NCBI RefSeq assembly: GCF_000682775.1
Contig: NZ_AWFI01000016.1
Location: 1 to 64,000, forward strand
Reading direction: 5' to 3'
From: Hyphomonas sp. L-53-1-40
Lineage (GTDB): Bacteria > Pseudomonadota > Alphaproteobacteria > Caulobacterales > Hyphomonadaceae
Length of the DNA stretch: 64,000 nt
The position numbers and the translations under genes are program-made. The notes under the pieces are model-generated. The model saw only the letters and a list, made by a program, of their open reading frames with translations. It was not told the DNA's origin and searched no databases. Shown in pieces: positions 36,790 through 46,254 of this stretch (the first letter of the stretch is position 1; each line of letters begins with the position of its first letter).

Positions 36790-37656
36790 ATGATACATGG
36801 ACCAACCTCCCAAACCTATATTTCGCAACGCCTTCGTCTTCACTATGTGGATTGGGGCAATGAAACCGCTCCGCCCTTGATTCTCTTGCATGGCGGACGA
36901 GACCACTGCCGTAGCTGGGACTGGGTTGCCCAGGAACTTCGCAAGGATTGGCATGTCATCGCCCCCGACTTGCGAGGGCATGGTGATAGCGCTTGGTCGG
37001 CCGATGGCGAATATTCCGCGCGGGCCTGCCTGTACGATTTTGCTCAACTCATCCATCAGAAAAAACTCGCACCGGTTACGATTGTTGCCCACTCCTACGG
37101 CGGCAACATCGCGTTGCGGTATTCCGGCATCTATCCAGAGAATGTACGCAAATTGGTGGCCATTGAGGGTCTGGGCCCCTCCCCCAAAATGCTGAAAGAG
37201 CGGTTTGGACGCCCGATCGGCGAGCGCATGCGCGAATGGATCGGTTCCAAGCGCGGCATGGCCGGGCGGACGCCAAAAAAGTATGGCAGCCTCGAAGAAG
37301 CATACACGCGCATGAAGGATGAAAACAGCTATCTCAATGACGAGCAGGCGCGACACCTGACCCTGCACGGGATCAGCCAGAATGAAGATGGCACATGGTC
37401 GTGGAAATTCGACAACTATTTTCGCACGTTCCCGCCCTACGATATGGCGCAGGAAGATGTGGAGCAGTTGTGGGGAGAAATCACTTGTCCGACTTTGCTG
37501 CTCTATGGAGAAAAAAGCTGGGCATCGAACCCCGCAGAGGATGGCCGGATCGAGAAGTTCAACACGGCGACCGTCAAACTCTACAAGGATGCCGGTCATT
37601 GGTTGCACCATGACAAGTTCGAACAATTCATGGGCGACTTGAAGGCATTTCTCTGA
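36790..37656 (+). CDS. Alpha/beta hydrolase (serine type)
   Basis: Cytoplasmic alpha/beta hydrolase of 288 residues: LLHGGRDHCRSWDW (32-45), DLRGHGDSAW (60-69), nucleophile S102 in VAHSYGGNIALR, and final His in KDAGHWLHHDKF near 273. A Ser nucleophile suggests an esterase, thioesterase or C-C hydrolase. It is followed after 75 nt by an SDR gene in the same direction; substrate unknown. Confidence 0.82.
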   Translation: MIHGPTSQTYISQRLRLHYVDWGNETAPPLILLHGGRDHCRSWDWVAQELRKDWHVIAPDLRGHGDSAWSADGEYSARACLYDFAQLIHQKKLAPVTIVAHSYGGNIALRYSGIYPENVRKLVAIEGLGPSPKMLKERFGRPIGERMREWIGSKRGMAGRTPKKYGSLEEAYTRMKDENSYLNDEQARHLTLHGISQNEDGTWSWKFDNYFRTFPPYDMAQEDVEQLWGEITCPTLLLYGEKSWASNPAEDGRIEKFNTATVKLYKDAGHWLHHDKFEQFMGDLKAFL

Positions 37657-37731
37657 TCGCCTGCCCCGAGGACAGTGCTGGCGCACAGGCGCAACTGCAC
37701 TAAGCTCTCCAAAAATACTGGAGGGATAGCC

Positions 37732-38472
37732 ATGAACGATCCACTATTGAATTTCGAAGGCAAGGTTGCCCTGATTACCGGCGGCAGTCGCGGACTGGGA
37801 TACCAGATGGCAAAAGCGCTTGCTGCACGCGGCGCAGATATCATCATAGCCAGCCGCAAAGTGGATGCCTGTGAAGCGGTGGCTGAAGAGGTTCGGGCAA
37901 TGGGTCAGCGTGCTCTCGCCGTAGGTGCACATTGCGGGAAATGGGACGAGATCGATAAGCTGATCGAAGCGGCATACGCCGAATTCGGGCGCGTCGACAT
38001 TTTGATAAACAATGCCGGCATGGGGCCGCGTATGCCGAGCCATGAGATGCCCGAAAGTCTGTATGACAGTGTGCTGAACTTGAACCTGAAAGGACCCTAT
38101 CGTCTGGCCAGCATCATCGGTCAGAAGATGAAAACGCAGGGCTCTGGCAGCATTCTCAACATCTCTTCGATTGCCTCCCTCCAGCCGCTGGCCCAAGTCG
38201 TTCCTTACAGCGCGGCCAAGGCTGGTCTCAACGCGATGACGATTGGCATGGCCAAGGAGTATGCGCCGCACGTTCGTGTAAACTGTATCTGCGCAGGCCC
38301 CTTCCTGACCGATATTGCGGACGCATGGACCGACGAAGCCCGCCAAACAGCGGATAACGCCCTTCGTCGCCCTGGACGCCCCGAAGAAATCGTATCGGCT
38401 GCCCTTTATCTATTGAGCGACGCGGCCAGTTTCTCCACAGGATCCGTGATTTCGGTAGATGGCGGGACCTAG
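37732..38472 (+). CDS. Short-chain dehydrogenase/reductase
   Basis: NAD(P)-binding SDR of 246 residues: TGGSRGLGYQMA (16-27), NNAGMGP (93-99), catalytic S146, Y159 and K163 (YSAAK), and a terminal SFSTGSVISVDGGT. ATG at 37732 has GGAGGGA upstream. Looks like a gluconate-5-dehydrogenase or 3-oxoacyl reductase relative. It is convergent with the CoA-transferase gene (stops overlap by 4 nt). Confidence 0.88.
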   Translation: MNDPLLNFEGKVALITGGSRGLGYQMAKALAARGADIIIASRKVDACEAVAEEVRAMGQRALAVGAHCGKWDEIDKLIEAAYAEFGRVDILINNAGMGPRMPSHEMPESLYDSVLNLNLKGPYRLASIIGQKMKTQGSGSILNISSIASLQPLAQVVPYSAAKAGLNAMTIGMAKEYAPHVRVNCICAGPFLTDIADAWTDEARQTADNALRRPGRPEEIVSAALYLLSDAASFSTGSVISVDGGT

Positions 38473-39635
38473 TCAATCCCCAATCCCAACTCGGACAATA
38501 CGAGCTCCGTATGTTCGCCAATTCTTGGAGCCGGAGCGATTTCTCGCTGCTGCGTGCCTCGAAAAGTGACGGGTGGCTGCGTTTCCCAATAATGACCTTC
38601 CGTCGGGTGCTCGCGTCGTTGAAAGAAGCCTGTCGCCACAAGATGCGGGTCTGATTGCAAATCCGGAAAATCGTTCACACGGGCCGCCGGAATATCTGCT
38701 TTGCCCAACGCGTCAATCCAATACTCCGTAGTCTGCTTGTCGAAATATTCCTGTACGCGCGACATCATATAGTCCTGATTGAAAAACCGCCCCTTTCGAT
38801 CGGCGATGCGCTCGTCTTGCAACTCTTCCGGGGCGCCCATGACCTCGAAAAGCTTGATCCAGCGTGCGTCGACATATGGCGCGATTACGATCCAGCCATT
38901 CGACGTCTTGAGCGGCTGACGAGAGGGGTCAACCTGACGCTGATACAGGAATGGTCCGACCGGTGGATCGAACTCAGCCTCATAGAAATGCTCCTCCAAC
39001 AGGAAGTGCGTTACGCATTCGAACATTGGTACTTCAACATGGACTGCCTCGCCCGTGCGGTCGCGATGGTGAAGTGCCGCAAGCGTTGCATACATTGCGT
39101 GCATTCCGGAAACCTTGTCTGCGAAGGCGGTTGGAATAAAGCGCGGTCGCTCGTTTCCGTCGACCTTGGGCAGCAGCATGGTTGCGCCCGACAGACCCTG
39201 AATCAGGTCATCATAGGCAGGGCGACCTGCATAGGGGCCGTCCGATCCGAAGCCCAAACAATGGACATAGACAATGTCGGGCTTGACTGTACGGACCTCT
39301 TCGAAAGTCAGGCCGAGGCGCGCAACGGCATCCGGGCGGATATTGTGGATGAAGACATCGCTCTGCTCGATCAGCTTCCTGATCGCGGCCTTGCCGTGTT
39401 CAGATTTCAAATCCCAGACGACCGAACGCTTGCCTCGATTAATCGTTAAATGGCATGGCCCCATGCTGCGATTGTTTGCAGGCTTGCCAACATTGCGGAA
39501 GTCATCTCCTCCCTTCGGCTCTACCTTGACGACATCTGCGCCCATGTCCGCCAAGGTCTGCGTGCAATAGGGACCGAAAATGACCGTGGTCATGTCCGCA
39601 ATCTTAATGTTCGACAGCAGGTTGGTGCCTGGCAT
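38469..39635 (-). CDS. Family III (CaiB/BaiF) CoA-transferase
   Basis: Moves CoA between carboxylic acids. The 388-residue protein starts at ATG 39635 (GGAGG 9 nt upstream) with SNIKIADMTTVIFGPYCTQT; DMGADVVKVEPKGGDDFR near 30 is the CoA-binding loop and the nucleophile Asp lies in GRPAYDDLIQGLSG near 160. Substrate not evident. It is not operonic with an acyl-CoA dehydrogenase here, unlike the homologue at 61.2 kb. Confidence 0.88.
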   Translation of the reverse strand: MPGTNLLSNIKIADMTTVIFGPYCTQTLADMGADVVKVEPKGGDDFRNVGKPANNRSMGPCHLTINRGKRSVVWDLKSEHGKAAIRKLIEQSDVFIHNIRPDAVARLGLTFEEVRTVKPDIVYVHCLGFGSDGPYAGRPAYDDLIQGLSGATMLLPKVDGNERPRFIPTAFADKVSGMHAMYATLAALHHRDRTGEAVHVEVPMFECVTHFLLEEHFYEAEFDPPVGPFLYQRQVDPSRQPLKTSNGWIVIAPYVDARWIKLFEVMGAPEELQDERIADRKGRFFNQDYMMSRVQEYFDKQTTEYWIDALGKADIPAARVNDFPDLQSDPHLVATGFFQRREHPTEGHYWETQPPVTFRGTQQREIAPAPRIGEHTELVLSELGLGID

Positions 39636-39780
39636 GTTGCGCATCCTCCAAATTCAGTCTTGCTGCGGTTGGCGAGCCGCAGTTGCTTACAAGGCAAGTA
39701 GACGGGGTGTCGTTAGGACAGACAAGCCGGATCAGGGTTGTTTCCACGCATAAATACCCTGCGCGAGGATACGCCATGTT

Positions 39781-40968
39781 TCAGATTGCGCTGGCCAGTC
39801 GAGAGACCCCGGTTCGGACCCCCAGTCGCACACCTGTCAGGCGCCAGAAAAGCCCCCAATACGCCCGGGCGCGCTTGAAATCACGTTCCGACAGCTGGAT
39901 GCGAATTCGATAAGTCAGCAACCCCGCAATCCGTGACAAGGCTTCATTCCGATCTTCCAGCGGTGCTAGGACATCTCTGACCCGGTCCATCCATTCCGGA
40001 TGCTCTACCAGTTCATCAAGGCCATACCTGCATCCAAGCAGGCCGCCAAGGATGTGGCCTTCCAATGGCTTGAGCGGACTGAATTGATCAGCGTTCACGG
40101 CTCCGCGGAGTGCCTCTATCGCACTGGGCCACAACTTCTTGCGCGCCGCGATTACTGCCTTCTGAAAAAAGGCCTGGCGAGCGTTTAACGGATCACCCTG
40201 ACCACCACGGAGCTCATCCAGCGAAAGTGTCGGCAGTATTCGCTCCATTAATCCAGTGTCTGCAGCGCACCAACGGGCATATCGTGTATCCGCGGCATAG
40301 CGGATATCACTCGGACCGCGTGGGCCCTCATGTTGCCGCTGGAGCAGCGTCACCGCATCGACCCGACGCGCGTCATAGAGGCGCGCGAGTTCTATCAGTA
40401 CCGCATAATCCTCTGACACCGTTATATGTTCAGGCAACGGACCGATTTCCTCGTAGCAGGATTTCCTTACAAGCAAGCACGGTTGGCCGGTGATGAAACA
40501 ATCCTCGAGCACATGCACAAAGAATGATCGCCCGTCTTCTGGCGGGTAAGGGAACGTCTTTACATACTCGGTCCGACCGGTGCTCGCGTTCACGGAGAAT
40601 TTTTGCAACGCACCATACGAGATATTTGTCTCCGGACTCTCCAAGAAAGGTGCGATTAGGTTCTCTAGCGCATCAACAGGTGCGATGTCGTCATCATCCA
40701 TGATCCAGATGAGGTCGCCTCTTGCGCAAGTGAGTCCAACATTCAGGGCTGAGAGTTTTCCACCATTCGCCTTCTTCAAGTACCTGACTTGCCGCTCATA
40801 CGCCGCAACCACACGATCCGTCTCGTCGGTAGAGCCGTCGTCAACAACAATGATCTCTTCAATAGGCCAAGTCTGCGCCAACAGGCTATTGATACTTTCC
40901 GCAATCAGATGGGCCCGATTAAAGGTCGGAAGAATTACGGTTACGGATGGAGCGGCAACAGAAGTCAT
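39781..40968 (-). CDS. Family 2 glycosyltransferase
   Basis: GT-A fold transferase of 395 residues: SVTVILPTFNRAHLIAESI (8-26), VVDDGSTDETDRVV (42-55), the metal-binding DDDD in IWIMDDDDIAPVDALENL near 88, and EDYAVLIELARLY near 178. After about residue 250 comes a C-terminal helical region of unknown role. Sugar and acceptor unknown; divergent from a second GT2 gene at 41164, so a shared cell-surface polysaccharide step is possible. Confidence 0.86.
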   Translation of the reverse strand: MTSVAAPSVTVILPTFNRAHLIAESINSLLAQTWPIEEIIVVDDGSTDETDRVVAAYERQVRYLKKANGGKLSALNVGLTCARGDLIWIMDDDDIAPVDALENLIAPFLESPETNISYGALQKFSVNASTGRTEYVKTFPYPPEDGRSFFVHVLEDCFITGQPCLLVRKSCYEEIGPLPEHITVSEDYAVLIELARLYDARRVDAVTLLQRQHEGPRGPSDIRYAADTRYARWCAADTGLMERILPTLSLDELRGGQGDPLNARQAFFQKAVIAARKKLWPSAIEALRGAVNADQFSPLKPLEGHILGGLLGCRYGLDELVEHPEWMDRVRDVLAPLEDRNEALSRIAGLLTYRIRIQLSERDFKRARAYWGLFWRLTGVRLGVRTGVSRLASAI

Positions 40969-41073
40969 GTAAATGCTTGGAACTCAACGACATGCAAGAG
41001 GAATGATAATCCGGACAGCGCAATATTTGAGCCAAAGAAATTGATGTTCTTCCAGATTTCGGTATGAAAATCG

Positions 41074-41094
41074 CATGAGGATGCTCATGTTTTT
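41074..41094 (+). terminator. Terminator-like hairpin between divergent glycosyltransferase genes
   Basis: CATGAG (41074-41079), a 4-nt loop and CTCATG (41084-41089) followed by five T. The 195-nt gap is between divergent genes, so no annotated gene ends here. It may end a short transcript or act as a leader attenuator. Confidence 0.4.
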
Positions 41095-41163
41095 CTAGTC
41101 ACCTCCCCACGATTCACTGTATTTGAACGTCGTTTTTCTCGAAAAGAAAGCAAATTCGCACAA

Positions 41164-42210
41164 ATGAACAACGAAATCACGCCTTCGCAAATTGCCCGTG
41201 TAACGATTGTCGTTTCACCGAGAGAGCGTTTCGAACAGGCTGAGATGTCGTTGAAGTCCTGCTTTGACGTCACAGATACACCGTTCGAAATGGTCTACAT
41301 CGACGGGGGCACGCCGCGAGAAATAGCATGTGTCTTGAAGACCGAAGTGGAAACGCGGGGACACACTTACATCCGGCGGGACGGGTTCCTGACGCCCAAC
41401 GATGCTCGCAACACGGCGCTGCCTTTCATAAACACCGAGTACATAGCATTCATCGACAATGATGTTGTTTTTCAGCCCGCGTGGCTGGACGCTCTGATCC
41501 AATGTGCAGATGAAACCGGCGCAGGACTGGTAACCCCCACTATTCTGGTTGGACCAGCGGCCAGAATGCCGGACCTCAGCATTCATCATGCTGGCGGCAT
41601 TCTCGAGATTGACGAGGGTGAGAATGGCAAAACCATTCACCGCCGTCATGGTTTCGAACATCAACCTTACCTGGCCACCAAGAACGACCTCGTTCGGCAG
41701 CAAACAGGTTGCACCGAATTTCATGTTGTTCTGGCGCGAACAGAAATGATCCGTGACATTGGGCCTTTTGATCCGAACCTTGTTGGGTTCACCGACGAAA
41801 TAGACATGGCACTGATGGCGCGCAAGAAAGGCTGGAAGATCTTTTACGAACCGGCGTCGGTTGTGGCCTACGCAGTTGGCAAGAAGCTTACCTGGCGAGA
41901 TCGACCCTATTTCTGCGTTCGCTGGAGTCGTGGCCGAGTCATGCGTGCCGAGAGATATTTCTACGATAAATGGGGGTTGTCGCATGACTTCGAAAGGCAG
42001 GAGAATTTTTTGCGCGACCACAAGCGTCACGCTTTCCCTTTCAAGAAACTTCAAAAACTGGCTGGGTGGCGAATTACCGTTGCGACAACTGACTTGGTCT
42101 GTGAAGCTGTTTCCGCCTTGGCGTCTCGGCGCCTTATCAGGCCGGATCCGTCACCATCTGTGCCTCAATCCCAATTAGCCAATCCAACGCCCGAATCTGT
42201 TCCAGGCTGA
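41164..42210 (+). CDS. Family 2 glycosyltransferase
   Basis: GT-A fold protein of 348 residues. The N-terminal half has RVTIVVSPRERFEQAEMSL, VYIDGGTPREIACVLKTE near 45, the DxD-like metal site FIDNDVVFQPAWLDAL near 98, and a second acidic motif FTDEIDMALMARKKGW near 208. A positively charged C-terminal part may contact membrane or acceptor. No good Shine-Dalgarno; the start is the first ATG after AT-rich sequence. Its last 36 nt overlap the convergent dehydrogenase gene. Confidence 0.82.
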   Translation: MNNEITPSQIARVTIVVSPRERFEQAEMSLKSCFDVTDTPFEMVYIDGGTPREIACVLKTEVETRGHTYIRRDGFLTPNDARNTALPFINTEYIAFIDNDVVFQPAWLDALIQCADETGAGLVTPTILVGPAARMPDLSIHHAGGILEIDEGENGKTIHRRHGFEHQPYLATKNDLVRQQTGCTEFHVVLARTEMIRDIGPFDPNLVGFTDEIDMALMARKKGWKIFYEPASVVAYAVGKKLTWRDRPYFCVRWSRGRVMRAERYFYDKWGLSHDFERQENFLRDHKRHAFPFKKLQKLAGWRITVATTDLVCEAVSALASRRLIRPDPSPSVPQSQLANPTPESVPG

Positions 42211-43254
42211 CAACAGACGGTGGCGTCCGCGAAACTGTCTGGTTTCAGGGGCACACGAGAACACATCATCTCTCGAGAAACGATGAAGCAGGTCGTCTCC
42301 CTTCAAGTACCGGGCGTAGTTTTCCTCGACTATATCCAGCGTGCGGGAAGTTCGATCCGGCATTTGCGGTGTGAAATGCGGCGTGATCATTATGTTTGGC
42401 GCTGACCAAAGCCGATGCCATGGAGGAAGCGGCTCGTAGGGGTCTGTTACGTCCAGTCCCGCGCCTGCCAGGTGTCCGGACTCCAATGCCAAGATCATTG
42501 CCCCCTCATCGACAAGCTGTGCACGCGCAACATTGATCAAATAGCTTCCCGGCGACATCGCAGCAATTTCACGCGCCCCCAGCATTCGATAGCTGTGGTC
42601 ATTGAGCGACGCACACATCACCACGAAATCCGAATCCCGCACAGCATCCAGCAAGCTATCCCCGCGCGTAGCGCTATACATTTGCACGCCCGGGACTTTG
42701 GCCGGAATATCTTTCCGCCGATATGCCCTGATATTCATATCAAAGCTCTGGCATTGACGGGCAAGGCACTCTCCTGTCGCCCCATAGCCTATGATGGATA
42801 TGCTTCGGCCATTTAGCCCGCGTAAGGTATCTTGATCCTGAATGCCCCAGACGCGGCGCCGCTGGGCGCGCGCAAGGGTCGATGCCCTGTACACGAGCGA
42901 GAGCATGAAGAAGACAGCGTGTTCAGCGAGCACCGGACCAGACCGGCCCTTCGAAGAAGTCACAACAAGATCGCTGTCACTCAGCCTCTGTGGTGCATAA
43001 CCATCGAGGCCAGACTGGTCGCAATGCACCCATTTCAGCTTGGGCGCAGCAAGATAGCGATCATCCATCACGCCATCAATCAGGGCGACTTCGCAAGTCT
43101 GGAGAGCCGTGTCGATGGCGACTTGATCCTCTCGCTCGACGAAAACCAGTTCAGCAGGCGCAAAGATCTCTTGAAGGCGTTCGCGATGTTTCGCGGACCA
43201 CGGAAGTCGTGCCATGATCTTTGGTCTGGACTCCAGGAGTTTGCGTGTTGTCAT
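42175..43254 (-). CDS. D-2-hydroxyacid dehydrogenase family protein
   Basis: NAD-linked dehydrogenase of the D-isomer 2-hydroxyacid family, 359 residues from ATG 43254 (GGAAG upstream). Rossmann motif SIIGYGATGECLARQ near 152; catalytic Arg in LINVARAQLVDEGAM near 232, Glu in DVTDPYEPLPPWH near 263, His in MITPHFTPQMP near 285. Could act on glyoxylate or hydroxypyruvate type substrates. Divergent from the TonB receptor; the two LacI-type operator copies lie in the shared 247-nt gap, 124 nt or more upstream of this start, so it might also belong to the regulon. Confidence 0.87.
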   Translation of the reverse strand: MTTRKLLESRPKIMARLPWSAKHRERLQEIFAPAELVFVEREDQVAIDTALQTCEVALIDGVMDDRYLAAPKLKWVHCDQSGLDGYAPQRLSDSDLVVTSSKGRSGPVLAEHAVFFMLSLVYRASTLARAQRRRVWGIQDQDTLRGLNGRSISIIGYGATGECLARQCQSFDMNIRAYRRKDIPAKVPGVQMYSATRGDSLLDAVRDSDFVVMCASLNDHSYRMLGAREIAAMSPGSYLINVARAQLVDEGAMILALESGHLAGAGLDVTDPYEPLPPWHRLWSAPNIMITPHFTPQMPDRTSRTLDIVEENYARYLKGDDLLHRFSRDDVFSCAPETRQFRGRHRLLSAWNRFGRWIG

Positions 43255-43377
43255 GACTAACTTCCAAGGATGGGCAATTGCACCGATGCGAAATTCTGCT
43301 GTAAACTGAAAAGAGCAAGAAGTGCGCCGTTTCTCTTCAACTATCGTCTCATTCGCACTCTTCCCTTGGTGAACCCA

Positions 43378-43395
43378 TTGCAATCGATTGTATTT
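43378..43395 (+). promoter_or_regulatory. Putative LacI-type operator, copy 1
   Basis: TTGCAATCGATTGTATTT, with the palindromic core CAATCGATTG at 43381-43390. Upstream of the TonB receptor gene. Identical to copies at 43401-43418 and 49683-49700. The CpG-centred palindrome fits LacI-family operators. Confidence 0.8.
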
Positions 43396-43400
43396 ATGTA

Positions 43401-43418
43401 TTGCAATCGATTGTATTT
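43401..43418 (+). promoter_or_regulatory. Putative LacI-type operator, copy 2
   Basis: Exact repeat of copy 1, with core centres 23 bp apart (about two helical turns), 84 nt before the TonB receptor ATG. A tandem pair suggests cooperative repression. Confidence 0.8.
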
Positions 43419-43501
43419 TGATATTATGAAGAGCCAACCGGGACGTGCCGGTCTAGAAATCGACTGGTGCACACACCAGCAGTGATAGGGAGGAAAAAGT
43501 C

Positions 43502-45976
43502 ATGTCGATTGTTCGCAATACACTTTTGCTTGGTGCTGGCGCATTTGCCCTGGCGAATGGCACCGCGTTCAGCCAGGAATCTCTGAGTTCAACTGAAGCA
43601 GAGGCTCGGCAACAAACCGTCATCGTGACCGGTATCGTGAAGGCAGGCGGTCAAAACCGACTCGACAGCTCCATTTCTGTCAGCAGTCTCAATCAAGACG
43701 AGCTGATGAAGACCGCCCCGCGCAGCACCGCAGAAATCTTTCGCGCCCTGCCCGGCATTCGTGCCGAGAGTTCCGCCGGCGGCGGTAACTCCAATATAGC
43801 GGTCCGAGGAATGCCGCTATCCACAGGTGGGGCAAAGTATGTGAGCCTTCAGGAAGACGGGCTGCCGATACTGTTGTTCGGAGATTTCGACTTCGCGCCA
43901 GCCGATGGCTTCTACAAAGTGGACGGTACACTTGACCGCGTTGAGTCAGTTCGGGGCGGTACGGCCTCTACGCTGACCACAAACGGCCCTGGCGGCATCA
44001 TCAACTTCATTTCCAAAACTGGAAGCACAGAAGGTGGTTCGATCGCACTCAGCACGGGACTCGATCATGATGATTACCGGGGAGAATTCGAGTATGGGGG
44101 CGCGCTGACTGACACTGTCTACTTCCATGTTGGAGGCCATTGGCAACAAGGTGGAGACTATCGTGATCTTGGCTTTGATGCGGTCAGTGGCGGTCAAATT
44201 CGCGCCAGCCTCACCAAGGAATTCGAGAACGGCTTCATACGCGTGAACTCGAAGTGGCTGGACAAAGCCGACGCGACATACATGCCACAAGCTGCTGGTC
44301 TGTCTGGTGATGAAGTCACCGACAGCATCGCTGGCTTCTCAGCGACGAATGACAGCCTGCACAGCCCCTACATTCGGAATGGACGCGATGTTGATGGCAA
44401 CAATACCGTCAACAATTACGACCTTGCAGATGGCATCCGCACACAAATCAAGTCTCTAGGTGTTGAGGTAAACTTCGATATTGGTGCAGGAATAAATCTG
44501 GACGCCAAGGCCCGTTACCAAGACATCTCAGGCTATTTCAACGCTCCTTTCACGCACTTTGTGGGCGATGCCGATACTGTTCTGGCATCCACTTATGGCG
44601 GCGCGTCAGGGAGCTTCTTCAACGGTCCCGGCGCGGGCAATCCGGTGACCTCCGCATCGCTGGCGGCCGCGACGGGCAACCCCTATATCTCGGAAGTTGC
44701 CTACTTCAACACCGACCTCGACGATATGAGCAATTTCGCGAGCGAGTTGCGCGCCTCCAAATCGCTGGCCTTTGAAGGCTCTTCATTGGACCTGACAGCC
44801 GGCTACTTCTTCATGAATCAGAAGTTCGTTCAGGATTGGCACTGGAATCGGTTCCTGACATCAACCGACACCAATGCGGCTTTGATCGACGTGAATGGCT
44901 TCACCGACAATGGAATTCTTGGCTACAATCAAGCGTTCGGTTGGACGGGCACCAACCGCAATTATGACCTCGAATATCAGGCCCGCGCACCTTTTGTTGC
45001 AGGAAGTTGGGCACTTGATAACGGTCTGACGATTGACGGTTCAGTGCGCTTCGACACGATAGAGCAAACCGGCACACGCACCGAAGGTGCTGGCGGCGCA
45101 TTTGATGTAGATGGCGACGGCATTATTGACGCCCCGGAAATGATGGTATCGCTCAATACTGGCCAAGGTGGCATCGCCAACTTCGAGGTAGACCACACCT
45201 CCTTCACTCTCGGTGCGAACTATCTGGTTTCAGATACACTCTCCGTATTCGGACGCTACAGCGACGGTGCGGCCTTCAATGGCGAGCGGCAATTGTTCAA
45301 TTCGCTAAATGCAGGTGGCGGACTCGTCCCTGGTGGTGAAGAGACATATGTCGATGAGACGGAACAATTCGAAGCAGGTGTGAAATGGCAAGAATCCAGT
45401 GACGCCATTCCGGGACAGCTTGACCTCTATGTCACCTATTTCAATGCAGAGACAAAAGAGGACAATTACGAAATCACGACCATGACGGCGCTGGGCAATA
45501 CCTATGTCTCGCAGGGAATCGAAACTGAATTCAAATATGGTTATGGCGGCCTGGACCTGGCAGGATCGGTGACCTTCACTGATGCCGAAATAGACGATAG
45601 CGATACCGCGCCTGCCAATATCGGAAACACGCCGCGCCGTCAGGCAGATTGGATCTGGTCCCTTACACCAACTTACACGATCGACGGCCTGGGGCGCATC
45701 GGAGTGAACTTTACCGGCACCACGGACACATATGTCGATGATGACAACGTCTATGTGATGCCCGGCGCAACGATTACAAATTTCTTCGCTGATTGGGACA
45801 TCACCGAACAGGCTACCTTGTCCGTTGGCGTGAACAACGTGTTTGACAAAGTCCTGTTCACAGAAGCCGAGAACGGCCGAGTGTTCGACACCGATGGCGA
45901 TGGTGCTGCAGATGTCATCGTTGCCCGCTCGATCAACGGCACCTCCGCGACTGCAACTCTCAGATACCGCTTCTGA
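43502..45976 (+). CDS. TonB-dependent receptor (carbohydrate uptake type)
   Basis: Outer-membrane receptor of 824 residues. Signal peptide about 1-24 (ends TAFSQES); TonB box QTVIVTGI (39-46); plug domain about 55-170 with PRSTAEIFRALPGIRAES and the LDRVESVRGGTASTLTTNGP stretch; then a beta-barrel ending in aromatic Phe (TATLRYRF). GGGAGGAAAAA precedes the ATG. Two operator copies lie upstream and a LacI regulator gene follows, so it is probably induced by its sugar; with the GH-J enzyme and fructokinase nearby, sucrose or a fructoside is the best guess. Confidence 0.92.
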   Translation: MSIVRNTLLLGAGAFALANGTAFSQESLSSTEAEARQQTVIVTGIVKAGGQNRLDSSISVSSLNQDELMKTAPRSTAEIFRALPGIRAESSAGGGNSNIAVRGMPLSTGGAKYVSLQEDGLPILLFGDFDFAPADGFYKVDGTLDRVESVRGGTASTLTTNGPGGIINFISKTGSTEGGSIALSTGLDHDDYRGEFEYGGALTDTVYFHVGGHWQQGGDYRDLGFDAVSGGQIRASLTKEFENGFIRVNSKWLDKADATYMPQAAGLSGDEVTDSIAGFSATNDSLHSPYIRNGRDVDGNNTVNNYDLADGIRTQIKSLGVEVNFDIGAGINLDAKARYQDISGYFNAPFTHFVGDADTVLASTYGGASGSFFNGPGAGNPVTSASLAAATGNPYISEVAYFNTDLDDMSNFASELRASKSLAFEGSSLDLTAGYFFMNQKFVQDWHWNRFLTSTDTNAALIDVNGFTDNGILGYNQAFGWTGTNRNYDLEYQARAPFVAGSWALDNGLTIDGSVRFDTIEQTGTRTEGAGGAFDVDGDGIIDAPEMMVSLNTGQGGIANFEVDHTSFTLGANYLVSDTLSVFGRYSDGAAFNGERQLFNSLNAGGGLVPGGEETYVDETEQFEAGVKWQESSDAIPGQLDLYVTYFNAETKEDNYEITTMTALGNTYVSQGIETEFKYGYGGLDLAGSVTFTDAEIDDSDTAPANIGNTPRRQADWIWSLTPTYTIDGLGRIGVNFTGTTDTYVDDDNVYVMPGATITNFFADWDITEQATLSVGVNNVFDKVLFTEAENGRVFDTDGDGAADVIVARSINGTSATATLRYRF

Positions 45977-46015
45977 TTGCCTCCTGCATTGTAGCTGAGA
46001 CAGCCAGTCCTTTTC

Positions 46016-46053
46016 GGAGCCTGCCATTCACACTGGCAGGTTCCCATCTTTTC
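46016..46053 (+). terminator. Terminator-like hairpin after the TonB receptor gene
   Basis: GGAGCCTGCCA (46016-46026) pairs with TGGCAGGTTCC (46034-46044), 11 bp with one G-U, 7-nt loop, followed by the T-rich CATCTTTTC. Confidence 0.7.
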
Positions 46054-46254
46054 AGGACGAGGTGCTAGCCACTCCCACAGTTACTTCTGCAAGATCACAT
46101 AATTTCGAGGTCTCGCTATTCCCTTTGTGACTCAGCTTGATTTATAATGGATAATTCGCCCTGTGTGCGGGACACATCGGTCCTTATATGCCCGTTTAAT
46201 CGGCAATTCAGGCTGCAGAGAACAAGACGTCATGACGAGAGGAATTCAGGCGAC

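Noticed and set aside
36709-37686. Minus-strand open frame of 325 codons opposite the alpha/beta hydrolase
   Set aside because: Antisense to a gene with an intact catalytic triad; no domain is recognisable in it.
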